From positions 248,001 through 312,000 of the forward strand of contig NW_026732299.1 in the NCBI RefSeq assembly GCF_028476545.1: a DNA stretch of 64,000 nt, given 5' to 3'. Of the stretch, positions 13,321-24,925 are shown piece after piece. Numbering within the stretch: position 1 is the first letter of the stretch; each line of letters opens with the position of its first letter. The notes under the pieces are model-generated. The model made no database searches and was not told where the DNA came from. It saw only the letters and a list, made by a program, of their open reading frames with translations. The position numbers and the translations under genes are program-made. This DNA is from Physella acuta. Its lineage: Eukaryota > Mollusca > Gastropoda > Physidae.

Positions 13321-15183
13321 TATTAAAAAATTCTATTTTCTTTTAATAGTGAACATGTTATAAAATAGTATTTAAATCATAAAGTTAAATATTGTATTCA
13401 CATAGGCTGGTTTGGTATTGAAACAGTATTTGAGAGTTATTTGATTTGAAAGACAAGAATACATAGAGCTACTTCCACCAAGGCGCTGCTTGTGAGACAA
13501 ACAAAGAAATTAGGTCAAAAGTACACCTGACAATTTTTTAAATAACAGACTTAAATTAGGGGTGTCAAACTGATTTTTTAAAACGGTCCCAGACCTTTTA
13601 CATTTAACAGAAAAAATATTCAGCTATTCTAAAAAGATTAGAAAAATATGTTGCAATTAATTTTCAAAGTACCCTCTGTCAGAAAAGACAAAAATATTTT
13701 AACTAAGCAATCATTAAAAAATTAGACACCGATACAAAGTGAAGTAGGGTTTCGTTCATCGGACAAAGCTGAAAAATTACGTGGAAGTCTAATCATTGAA
13801 CGGCATTTATAGCTTTAATTATAAAAATATACCGAAGAAATAAACTATAAAAACTAGACTAACAAACTTGTTTATTAAGTAGCTACATGTTTTTATTTAT
13901 TTTACTGAACTATCAAGCCTCTAAAACTTGCTAACATCAATGTAGAAAAGCTTGGTGGTGCGTTGTTAATGAAGAAAACTGCCATTTTCTGCGACCGGAC
14001 CTAGAGCTATATTAGTGATCGCTAGTGTGTTTTGTCAAGCTCTGCGCCTTTTTTGACCATGCTCAGAACTGATAAACAAAATAAGTGTTTTAACAGAAAA
14101 AAGGACCACCTTTCTGAATATGCTAAAAAAAATGTATTCGATGATAGAATCACAGGGTAATTTTCAAATTTCTTAGTTTGTTTAACATTTAAAATATTTA
14201 GTCTATTATGCATTTTTTTTGTTTAGTATCCCACTAAAGGATATTTAATTCTGCACAATTTACAGGTATTTGTAAAGAAATACGCTGAACAGTAAAAAAA
14301 AAAAAGGCCTGCGAGTTGAATGAGTGAGGGGTCAAAATCCGTTACTCAACTACCGTCAAAAAATCATCTTAGTGATAGTTTTTAATTTTATTACTTTGTT
14401 TGGTGTTGGGAAAAAAATAATTACATAATTAGCGTGGATTGATCAAGTGCAATGTGAGGTATTTTAAATACTGCCTTTATTTTATACACTGAACGTACTC
14501 TTAACTAATTATAATTTTAATCAAAGACAGTTGACGTAACAAAAGACATCTTTACTTGGAAACGAGAATTCCCGCAGGTTATTATCTGTCTTTTTTTGGC
14601 ACGAAGGGGAATTCGTTTTTGTCTGTCGCACTAATCATAATGAAGGTCATCTTTTTTTTTACCTCACCATAGTGCGTACCTTTTTATAAGCAGACGTTTT
14701 AACAGTACATTTTACAGTGTAAAGTTTTACTACTTTTTTTTGTTGTGTTTTGGTTTTGGTTGGTTGTGGTTAGGGTGGGCAATGCCAGGTATATGCTGAT
14801 TACTAAACACACATGTCATGGTCCTTTACAGATAGGTTTTTCGCAGAGGCTAGTGCAGGGCTTGGCTGGCTAGTAGACTATTAAAATAGATTTTGAAAAA
14901 TATTTTATACTTTACTTATAGACTAGAACTCTTTGCTAGCTATAGAATATAGATCTACTATAAACCCTCAACCCCTGACAACCCGCCTGAAGCGCAACTG
15001 CTTGACCACACAGTACAGATAGTTTTGTCAGAAGAATAAAGCTAAAAAGAGTAATTGATCCCATTGAACAGCTACAGAAGAATAAATTGAGCCCATTGCG
15101 CAGCTTTAAAAGTATCTAATTATAGCCAATTGCACAGATATTTAGATTATTGCATTTTGCATCTTTTGCCAGCCAGATAGCAC
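13321..15183. other. Gene-free stretch, nothing firm recognised
   Basis: The only similarity seen is GGGGTGTCAAACT at about 13560, which resembles a transposon end, but no matching right end was found. The rest is AT-rich unique-looking sequence without convincing exons or RNA genes. An untranslated first exon and promoter of NDST may lie here or nearby. Confidence 0.4.
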
Positions 15184-15402
15184 TTGGGGGAAAAATCTTT
15201 TTCCGAGTAGTCACTTCATTCGTTTTATCCCTCTTCTGCATAGTGAAAGCGAAGCTAGTTGCCATTTTATTAAGAGCACAGGCGGTGAGATGACATCAAA
15301 ACAAACAAACAAGAAAGCTATGAACTGAATGGCCTACTATCTAATCTAGACTAGTATTAAAATTAACGAAGTGACTACTCGGAAAAAGATTTTTCTCCCC
15401 AA
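15184..15402. mobile_element. MITE with long terminal inverted repeats
   Basis: The ends 15184-15220 and 15366-15402 are inverted copies (TTGGGGGAAAAATC..CCGAGTAGTCACTTC) with one or two differences over about 37 bp. The 219-bp element has no ORF. Clear target duplications were not found. Confidence 0.7.
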
Positions 15403-15429
15403 CATCTCCACTTTAAAGTCGGCAATAGA

Positions 15430-15570
15430 TAGTTCTGCGCTTGCGCAGTGACTTATGGCTAGGGTTAGAATTAGGGTAAGGTTCTGCGGTTGTAAACACA
15501 CGCATGCGCAGTACCATCGAATCCATCACTGCGATGACAAGTCTTAGTTTCTCTCCATTGGGCATGCGTA
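15430..15570. promoter_or_regulatory. Possible promoter with NRF1-like palindromes
   Basis: CTGCGCTTGCGCAGTG (15435-15450) and ACGCATGCGCAGTA (about 15499-15512) resemble the NRF1 half-site repeat (YGCGCAYGCGCR); GGCATGCGT follows near 15561. CpG-bearing sequence stands out here against AT-rich surroundings. NDST is the nearest gene in the right orientation (minus). Function is inferred from motifs only. Confidence 0.25.
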
Positions 15571-15648
15571 TCTTTAGGGATTTTGGTAAAAAAACACTAA
15601 TCATATTATAAAAATAAAAATTACATATTCTTGTAGAGCTCAACTATA

Positions 15649-17783
15649 CAGGGGTGCCACTCATTTTTTAAGTGAATCCTGAAAATGAATCCCAAAATTT
15701 TACCAATCCTGAAACTAAAATTTGAAATTTTTGAAACCCTGAAACTTAATTCCGCGCGGAATTTCAAAATAAAATGGACTATTATTTCATTATTTTTGAG
15801 ACATTTGATTCATATTATGTTCAATTTACATTCCTTTAAAATGGATTTATTTTCTTTGTAACAAGCTTCAAATAAAAAATAATCTTTAAAGGATTGTGCT
15901 TACAACAAAATTAGTTTACAACGTTAGTCCCATCACTAGGCCTACCCCATAATGTGCTATTGTAGAACTCCCCCCCCCCCCAGACAGCTTTTATAACATA
16001 ACTATTTAATTTTTTAGAACTTCCTAGCTTGAGTTAAAGTGTCAGTCAGCCAACTGTTAAGTAACAAATATTTTGCTAACCTCTACGTCTTGTTGTTGAA
16101 TAATAAGCCCACTATATGCAGACCCCTAATAAGATTGTCACTGTATTAAAATACAGGGTTGACTTACTGTAGCTATTCAAGGCTTTAATTATTAACAGCC
16201 ACAACAAAAACCTTAAACCCTGTTTTCCCAATCAACACTAATGAGGTCATCCATAAATGATGTCACGCTTTTTTGACGATTTTTACCTCCCACCTCCCCT
16301 CGGTCACATATCGTCACAAAAAGCCAGACCCCACCCTCTAAAATGACGTCACGCCTCAGCCTACACCCCCCCCCCTAAAAATTGCAGTTGAATTTTTCTT
16401 AAAATACGATATTTTTCCAAAAATCTTGTCTGACCTCTGTCAACATATAGTATTTTAATCAATTCCTATTACACTTTATTGAAACAATATTCTTGACCGC
16501 GAAATAACGGCTAAAATTCGATTTCTAACATAGCTTTTGGATAATGCAAAAGTGTGATGTCACACCATCTGAACCCCTCCCCCTCCTGACAAAATTACGG
16601 ACCCCCCTCCCCCTACGAGTGTGACGTCATTTATGAACGACCCCAATGCCCCCACCTTTTATATACATGATGACGTGAAGAAATATCGTGGAAGTTTTAA
16701 GTTCATGTCGCGGAATTACAGAGTTAAGTTAATTTTAAAAATAATTTTCTACGCTAGTAATACTCATGTCAGAGATGTAGCCGCCCGACTAAGTGAAAAG
16801 CGGATTATTTTTTTACAAGTGGTTCAGAGGGGGCAGTGATAGCGGCTATTTTCTCAGACACGGTACTTCAAGATTTTTTAAACATTTCAATGACGTTTTA
16901 CCAAAGTAAAAAAAAAAACAATTAGATGTAGACCCTGCTAGATCGTGTAACTAAATTATAGCAGGCCTACATATTTTGTTTAATGATATAAAACGATGCA
17001 GATTTTTTTTTTCTTGAATCTAGAAGTGGGCCCTTATTAAAAATAAACACGTTAAAATTAAACAGCGCTTGTACTTGTAGAGCTGCCTTGACCGAGAGAC
17101 ACGACTCAGACTGTGCTTGCGTGTCCTCGTGACGTAGGTCTTACGGTCAGCGCGACCTTGAAGAAGCGGGTAAGAGATGGTAAAAAGTGACGGTAAAGTT
17201 GAGTGAAAACAGCACAGTTCTATTTCATACATAAAATAGTACTCCAAATAGCTTTTTTCTTTTCTTTTGGTAATACCAAATACACAATTTTGTTTTTGAT
17301 CGGAGCAAAATCTTTCGGTTGTTTTTTTTTAAAGACGATCGGCGATGCTAGTAATGGTAGAATTTAGTTGTTTTTATTACACAGCCTAGCGGTATCCCAT
17401 TGATGACATCACGTAAATAATGCGAGTTTAACCCCAACCCATATCGTCATAAATAGCCACACCACGAATGACTTCAAAAAGTTCCTTCTACAGTCTCACC
17501 CATCTGATACAGCCGATTAGTAGTTGGTCCTTGGCGCACGCGTGAGATTGTTGCTGACGTCATTTACTATTCATTTTTTTTTCGGAAAAGGCCATTAGCG
17601 GGAGTGTTGACGATAAAAACGATTTTTACAATGCCAAAATTTTCAAGCTTAAAACGATCTAAAAAAAATTTTAAACTGCAAACCCGGAAATTTTCAAACT
17701 CAAATCTTGCGAATCCGGAAAGGGAAAAAAATATGATTCTCGAATCCGGAAATCCGGGATATCCCGGAAAAGTGGCACCCCTG
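15649..17783. mobile_element. hAT-like DNA transposon with 6-bp target duplication, non-autonomous
   Basis: The left end CAGGGGTGCCACT and right end AGTGGCACCCCTG are a perfect 13-bp inverted pair, flanked on both sides by ACTATA (15643-15648 and 17784-17789). No transposase frame is present. A second MITE (16244-16644) is inserted inside. The CAG..CTG ends are hAT-like, while a 6-bp duplication is unusual and fits hAT6-type elements; this assignment is an inference. Confidence 0.85.
16244..16644. mobile_element. MITE family M4 (4-bp TSD) nested in the hAT-like element
   Basis: The ends AGGTCATCCATAAATGA and TCATTTATGAACGACCCC are inverted copies, flanked by AATG on both sides (16240-16243, 16645-16648). 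The interior matches 51870-52503 over most of its length, including TTTTTCCAAAAATCTTGTCTGA. It is 401 bp with no ORF. Confidence 0.85.
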
Positions 17784-18079
17784 ACTATATGAAAACAAAA
17801 CAAAAAAGATTTTCTGTCTAGCTCAAATAGTTTTTTTTTAGCGAATTTTTTTGTGAGGGGTGGAATCCCCTTGCTTTTGCATTGGCCAATTGTGACAAGT
17901 GATGGTATACCTGAATAAATTGAGCATAGTTATTTTACTTGCAGTTGTATTTTGTTCATATTTGCAGAGTTTAACTAGAATGATATATAGAACTTGTAAA
18001 TGCTATTGAAATGAATAAAAATAATACAGAACTTATATTTTTGTGTTGGCTTCCTCCCATAACCCCAAAAAACTGTGTG

Positions 18080-18432
18080 CTGCGCAAATATGAAAATGTT
18101 TCTAAAGCCATATTTTATATAAATACAGCAAATGAAAGAACTACAAAGTTAGAAATCTAAAGTAAATGACTTGAACACTGTTATGTGCATATAATTGCCT
18201 CATTATTTTGGGCAGGTGAAGTAGAGTCCATCTTTAAGCCATTTTGTTATAAAACTGCTGCGCAAATATGAAAATGTTTCTAAAGCAATATTTTATATAA
18301 ATACAGTGAATGAAAGAACTCCATAGTCAGAAATCTAAAGTAAATGACTTGAACACTGTAATGTGTCTATAACTGCCTTGTTATTTTGGGCAGGTGAAGT
18401 AGAGTCCATATAAAAGCCATTTTGTAATAACA
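18080..18432 (+). repeat. Two-unit tandem duplication, period 178 bp
   Basis: Units 18080-18257 and 18258-18432 both begin CTGCGCAAATATGAAAATG and contain AGAAATCTAAAGTAAATGAC and GGGCAGGTGAAGTAGAGTCC, with about ten differences. No ORF crosses the units. Confidence 0.9.
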
Positions 18433-20180
18433 TTTGAAGTTATCAGATCAATGTTTTTATGTGTGAATTGTGTATGGATTCTGATTTTCAGCATATAACT
18501 ATATCTAAGGGTAAGTAGAACTTGAATACTTAAAATTACAGTTAGCACAATGCTAGATAGCAACAGACAGGTAACCTAGATCTAGGTCTGACTCTTGTCA
18601 GTCTAGTCTGACAAAATTGGATTTTAGGAAAAACATATTCTGCAAAACTAGAACTAGAGCTGAAAAAAATAAAGATGGGTATGTAAATATATTTTGAAAT
18701 AAAAAAATTAGGAGATTTGTTTGCACATGCCATAAGAATGCTGTTATTAGTTGATCAAACTTAAAGGCCGGAAGATCGGGATGACAAAATATAACAATGG
18801 TGGCAGCGTGACCTACATACAGTGACTACGTTCGGAGCAGTATAACTAATGTCGGAGTCAAAATATCCAAAAACAAATTTCATTTCCACATACTTAAGAT
18901 ATGTCTGATCAGTAATCTACTCTCACCTAGGATAATCTTTTAAAAAATCGTGATTCCAACGTATTTGAAACTAGCCTTCATACAGGCGGAAGACCAAAGC
19001 AGAGACAGCGTGCGATCAGATCGCTAAGCCATCAAAACAATGGGAAAACCATTCTACTTTTCATTTAACATTAGGAAATGACCTTTTAAACTTAATTAAT
19101 TACCATAAATTAAAAACTTATTAGTATGCAAAACCAAATCTCGTGCGCCCGGTATCAGAAAGTAATGGGCGATTTCGGGTCATGTTTTTACCGCGATCTC
19201 GGCCGATACCGACAACCCTAGTATCTTTTTCCGGATAGCATTGGCCTTAAAATTAAACCATTTTCATTAGTTGCCTCTTCCCCACAGTACTAGATCTAGC
19301 TTCAGCTGATTTTACTATCCTAAAACGCTGGATAAAGTGGTAAGTAGTTAAGTAGATTACCAAAATGCAAAAAATATTTTACTTACTTTTACTTTTAAAC
19401 TCCTATTCAGTAGATTTACATTACAGATTAAGTAAGTCGAAGTTCAAATTAATTTTTCAGGTATAGAAATCTAGGTGTGAATATTTCAATTCTCCTTTTA
19501 TGCTACAGTAGCGTAGTTACTTCTTAGTTTTAAGCTCAATAATTAATGTAGATCTGCTACTAGATCTAGTCTTTAAAACTCTTTAACAAATATCTATCTA
19601 ACATCAAATATTGCACAAAAACACCAAAATAATGGTCTTTGAAACCGGAAGCTACCAAGTTGTATGCCTGTTAAAACTCATGGAGAATTTTATACTCTTA
19701 TAACTAATAATACATTCGCAGCTTTATTATACTAAGTTTTATTTTTAGCTAATACATTGCTATTAGTATATTTAAAAAGCAATGTTTAAAAAGAAGCATT
19801 ATAAATATTGGGTTTGACTAAACATTAAATTGAAATTTCTCTACTTCAGACGAAAAAATTGAATATGTGTTAAAGTTAATTTTAACCTATGATCTAGATC
19901 TAGTCCTGGTTAGGTAGTTGTTTCTCTTTCTCATACTCTTTTTACGAAGAGTAGGCCTAATCAGTTGTCGTATTTATTGTAATAAATAAAACAAGCGAAT
20001 AAATAATCAAATCATCGACAATACTGTACCCTAGAGTTCTAAACCATTTCAAACGTGCCAGTTTATGTTTATCTGTAAAAGTATTGAAACAATAGGTAAT
20101 CAACAATTTTAAAAAACGTTTTAAGAACAAAGTAAAAAGTTTCCCTTTCAAACCTGTCGGTCTATGGGGCAAGTGAAGTA
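18433..20180. other. Gene-free stretch
   Basis: AT-rich intergenic sequence with scattered CTAGATCTAG motifs. No convincing exon, RNA gene or repeat pair was seen. Confidence 0.4.
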
Positions 20181-20248
20181 GGGATGCGAGCTCGAGACTT
20201 ACGGGTTAGCAGTCCAGCTCTCTACCGCTAGACCACTCCGTCCCTCCT
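20181..20248 (-). mobile_element. tRNA-Ser-like SINE head or tRNA relic
   Basis: On the minus strand GGACGGAGTGGTCTAGCGG matches a tRNA 5' half and A box, and GGACTGCTAACC resembles an anticodon arm with GCT (serine). The B-box region CTCGAGCTCGCATCCC is degenerate, so this is not a working tRNA gene. A SINE derived from a tRNA is the simplest reading. Confidence 0.5.
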
Positions 20249-20521
20249 TTAAGAACAAGCTTTTGTATAATCTACAGTGCTTTTTTGTGACAAAATGGCC
20301 CCATTAAACGTTCCCATCAAACCGCCTCCGACAAATCGGCCCCGACAAAACGACCCAGTAAAAAGCGCCTCAACATATTGGCTACCCTCATATTCATTCC
20401 AGATACAGAGGCTCCCGATCGGCTTGAAATACCTTTGCGACTACTTTGCGATGTTGCACATAATTAATAAAAATGTTTAATCTCATTGTTACTTGTCAAT
20501 CATGGGCACGTAGAAATTTGA

Positions 20522-20603
20522 GTAAGGTAAAATTTCCCCCCCCCCCCCGGAAAATGTAGTCCGCCCTCCCCCTCCCGGAGAAAAAAGTCTGGAAGAAATA
20601 CTG
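20522..20603. mobile_element. Fragment of a C-rich MITE (right end)
   Basis: The right part, GGAGAAAAAAGTCTGGAAG..ATACTG, matches the right end of the element nested at 51940-52162. The left end is not recognisable. It consists largely of poly-C. Confidence 0.45.
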
Positions 20604-20663
20604 CTCATGAAGCCAACTAAATTTATCATAATAATAAAATATCGAGTCTTGAATACAAGCAGT

Positions 20664-20924
20664 CAGAGGCGTAGCGACCCTTCCCGGCGCCCGGGGACAT
20701 ACTTTCAATTTGGCGCCCCCTTGGGAGCAAATTTTCGATTTGCACCCCCTCCCTCGAACTTTTCATTTGCACCCCCCCCCCCCTCAAACTTTCGATTTGC
20801 ACCCCCCCCCCTCGAACTTTTCATTTGCTACCCCCCTCAAACTTTCAATTTGGCGCCCCACCTAAGGTCGGCGCCCGGGGACATATGTCCCCCCCGCCCC
20901 CCCCCCCCCCTCGCCACGCTACTG
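20664..20924. mobile_element. hAT MITE with perfect 8-bp TSD
   Basis: The ends CAGAGGCGTAGCG and CGCCACGCTACTG are imperfect inverted repeats flanked by CAAGCAGT on both sides (20656-20663, 20925-20932). The interior is a C-rich tandem of units containing TTCGATTTGCACCCC and is 261 bp in total. The 8-bp duplication and CAG ends fit hAT. Confidence 0.85.
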
Positions 20925-21652
20925 CAAGCAGTTACGTCTATTTAAAAATTGAAATGATTTTTTTAGTAGCAGTACATAAATTTCATAAGATAAAAAAACA
21001 TTGCATTATCTTTTTAAGAGCCTTTATATACTGATGTACGGTACTTACTCATTTCTATTGGTATTTTTTTTATAGTAGTCTTACTAACTAAAACTGTACA
21101 CAACCGTGTCTGTAGACAACAATACTAGATTCTAGATTCTGTACTGTAACAAAACAAACTCTCCAAGATTAAAGCGAGATAAAGTCCGAGATATCGTTGA
21201 GATATTATATATCTATTATAGAATCTAGATCAGAGATCTATCTAGATTTCTACTATAATCTATAAATCTAGATCTAGAATCTAGATTCTAGTTAAATTTT
21301 CTCTTCTTATCTTTAACTAAACTTAACTAAACTCTTGTTGTTAGTGGTAGAAATCTTCTAGATATCTAGATCTAGTCATTAATTAATAATTATTAATTAA
21401 TAATACTTTAAAAATACAGTAGGCCAGGGCCATAATATTAATTAATAATAGTATTAATAGGATAGGCCTTTCTTTAATCATTATTTTTTTTTTAAGCCTA
21501 ATAAGTTAAAAAAGTAAGTTTATATGTGACAGTTTATGTCGGTTTTTAATTTAAATCAACTTCAGAGTACTTTAAGACTTTAGTCTTACTTAATTTAATT
21601 AGCTGCTATAGTAATTGCCTTAGTAAGTAGAGTAGTACTAGTAGACTAGACT

Positions 21653-24600
21653 ATGTCGTTAGGAGACGATAGCGGTGAAAGATTAAGGGAAGCAGCTTGC
21701 GTGGGAGATTTATCTCTGGTAGCCAAACTTGAATCACAAGGAATTGACATAAACAGCAAAAATGCTATGAATGGTTGGTAAGTAATTAGTGGGATTAGGT
21801 ACTAAACTAAGTAGATTATGATTGTTAAATATAAAGTAAAATTAAAAGTATAAGTAAGCGTAAAACAAATAGCCTAAACAAAGAGTAAGTGTCCCCGCAT
21901 TTCAGCACCAAGGTATTTCTTATAATGAATAATAATGTCTTATTCAACCTGTCTAGCTGTACAGAAAAATAGGCTACTTAAGTTTTGTATACAAAACAAG
22001 CATACCCATTGCGAACGTTGCTGCTATCTCAGAGGAAAAGAAATTCATGTACACTTGTTATGATAGCATATTATTTTTACCAATGATGTACTTTTAGAAT
22101 TACCTAATTAAATTTTCTAACAACACCTATCATTATTGTAGATTGTATAAGAAAAAAATGACCCAGAACTTTAGTGTAGGCTATGTTAATCTCCCTCCAC
22201 AAGGGTGAGGTAGAACACCCCTTGTAAGGAGTGTTGCAGTGCTTTAATGGGAGCCACTTTTCTAACTACTGCAGTAGCACCGCTGCAGCCCTGTTTCGGT
22301 TTGGTAATAGATTGTAATAGTCCAATAAACCCCTTTGTGTAGGGTGCTCTTTAAAACCAATATTGATGCCAAAGTATTACTCCTAGTCATATGACTGCAT
22401 GGGCAACTGACACCCTGGTACAGTTCTCACGTTACCCAACAGCACACTACCTCCCAATAGAGTTTCTTTCAGGCATCTCTTCACACACCCCCACCCCATC
22501 CCCCCTCTTCGACAAAGTGGAACAAATTTTTTATTTATTTAAGAAATATTTACTTTGACCAGCATCCTCCCCCTTGTAAATTTTAAGTGCATTCTCCACT
22601 CTGGAAATTTTAAATGCATTCAGAGAAAAATGTCTGTGAGTTATCATCATAGGTAATCCTTATCTAGATTTTTTAAATGCTAGAAATTGGGACAAAAGGA
22701 AATAACCTACTTAATATTCTTTGCTAAATAATCTAAGTATTCTAAGCTTGCTTATGTATTATTCATGAAATTTTGGGGGGACAAAATTTAATTTTTATTT
22801 TATTTCCTTTTTTTTCATTTGTAATAAATTTTTTTTTTTTAGTCTGATTAGTGATGAAAAGTCTTTTTTTATTTTAAATGTTACGAGCTGACCCACGACA
22901 TAGCATAAGCCGCCATCTAGTTGTTATTAATTTTCCCGCCCTCCCTTCCCCCCCCCCCCCTTGCCCAGTGAAAGCAATCGTTTACAGACAATGACAAGAT
23001 CAATCAGAAATTGTTACCTCCCCTTTGTTTCAAATTGTTTAATTAATACTAAATTATCTGCCCCTAATAGCAGTCACTAACCCGTCTCTACGATTGTAAG
23101 CATTCGTCTTGAACCAAAGCTCACTAGATTGGTGGGGGTGGTAGCGATTTGCCTAGAGAGCGGGGGAGTAACGGCATGCATCTACGTCTTGTCCTGCATG
23201 GTCCTCATGAAGAGAATTATAAATATAGATTTTTTATTTGAGATTTTATTTTTTGTCTCCCTTTTATCTTTTCCATCATATAGGCCTACCTTTTCTGGTA
23301 ACACTAATAGCCAGTTTCCTTAATGTATGGTCTGTCCATCTTGGAAAATATATGAGTCTACTTTTAAAATTAATTTCAAAATTGTTGTTTGTTAATTTTT
23401 ATGTCATCAACTCACTCATTATCAAGTAGTAGTTTTTCACAGATGGAACAAATCACCTGTATTTCCACAACTATTAATTTTTATGAAGAAATTATCATTG
23501 ATATGTGATTAATTTGGATTATTAACTATATTAGAGTTTGAGTAATCCATATTACAGCATTAAATCACAAGAGTTTTTGTAAGAGGCAGCTTTATGTATA
23601 TACTATTAAATAACACTAGTGTTGATGGATAGATGATTGCTTAGTGTAAAAATGTGTCTATTTCTAACAGGACAGCATTACATTGGGCAAGTAAAAGAAA
23701 CCATGTGAATGTTGTTAAATATTTGCTGAGCAAAAATGCTGACAAATCTATCACAAATAAAGATGGCAATACACCAGCTCAAATAACATCAAATGAGGAA
23801 ATAAGACAATTACTTGGAGGTAACATTAATTAGAATTTAGTATTTTTTCATTGTAATGGACAAAAATGTGATTTAAAAAAACCAACAATACCAAATATTT
23901 ATTTTGTTGTGCACTCATAATAAAATTAACTGTACTTGCAGCATCCACAGATATAGAAGTAAAAGCTGTTCCATTGCCAATAACACCAAATTATTTAGTC
24001 AACCCACCATTTCCATATGCTGAAACTGACAATGGAGATTCACACTCTGTTCATGTGAATTACTCTAATCACAGTGTTCCCAACAAAGCAGCCGGTGGTG
24101 ATTACATTAATGGAAGATACAAAGAAGGGAATCCTTATGCTACTGGTAAATTTTTACTTTCTCATAGAGTATAGAGGCTGTATTGTAATCATGCTGAATA
24201 ATTAACAGATATTTTGACAGTTTTCACAGTTTTGTGCCTCCTACTTTATCATGTTTTCTCATTTTCTATACTATAATAATACACATTTGTATGCATTCAT
24301 TTGGTGAGCAATTTTATTTTAAGTATTAAAAAAGTAGAAACATTTCTTCATCCTGATTGCACTGGAAGTGCTACCTCCCTTAATAATAAATAAGAATATA
24401 CGAGGAAGTTAGGGGAGATTACTCCAGCCTTATTAAAAATACATCACAAAATAATATTCCCCTCCAATCATAAAAAAAAAAATACTTTAAGAAATGCCTT
24501 ATATTTTTGTATGCATACTATGCTCTTTCTGAATTTTTAGTAGTATACTTACATTGTAGACATTATTGGGTTCAAGTAATCTACCCTTTTAATGAAATCA

Positions 24601-24925
24601 TGCCACATTATTTATTGTAGAATTGGTGTTGAAAGCTCGGATTGCAAATTGTGAAGAAAAAGACTTCATTGAAGTTGAGCTTGGCTTCTCCAGTTTAAAC
24701 TTTAGTTCTTTACTAAACTTATTGTGTGCTGAACTTGGAGTGGATAAAAATCTTGTCTCCAAAATCCGTAAACTACCTGATACAATAGTTAGAAAAGACA
24801 AGGATGTGAAAAGGTTCAAAGATTTTCAAGAGCTTGAGCTAGTTTTAACTAACAAAGCCATGAGTAGTGCTTCACGCACTTACTCAATAGGACCAGCAAG
24901 AAATCATGAAACTATACTTTATTAG
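21653..24925 (+). CDS. ANKRD40: Ankyrin repeat domain-containing protein 40 (ANKRD40), 4 coding exons, 260 aa
   Basis: Exons are 21653-21777, 23671-23819, 23942-24145 and 24621-24925, with all junctions GT/AG and phases joined. N-terminal ankyrin repeats: GERLREAACVGDL at about residue 9, then NGWTALHWASKRNHVNVVKY. The conserved mid-region reads PNYLVNPPFPY, as PNYLANPAFPF in human ANKRD40. The C-terminal module carries KIRKLPDTIVRKDKDVKRF then DFQELELVL, nearly identical to the human end. The protein is shorter than human (368 aa) because the low-complexity linker is reduced. It is an adaptor-like protein of poorly known function. The start ATG is the first in the exon and gives the usual N-terminus. 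Intron 1 holds an R1 repeat copy and intron 3 an R2 fragment. It converges with RSL1D1. Confidence 0.96.
22885..23231 (+). repeat. Dispersed repeat R1, copy 1 (ANKRD40 intron 1)
   Basis: It begins GAGCTGACCCACG, contains AAATTATCTGCCCCTAATAG and CTCACTAGATTGGTGGGG, and ends GAAGAGAATTATAAATATAG. The same blocks recur in the same order at 42031, 48247 and, inverted, at 48850. No ORF. Confidence 0.8.
24396..24440 (-). repeat. Short inverted fragment of repeat R2 (ANKRD40 intron 3)
   Basis: AAGAATATACGAGGAAGTTA and GGGGAGATTACTCC are the reverse complement of the left end of R2 (29650-29690, 43925-43965). Confidence 0.5.

Noticed and set aside
13560-13600. Possible hAT left end GGGGTGTCAAACT
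   Set aside because: No inverted partner or target duplication was found within reach.
20607-21034. Proline-rich reading frames
   Set aside because: They arise from poly-C tracts within the hAT MITE.
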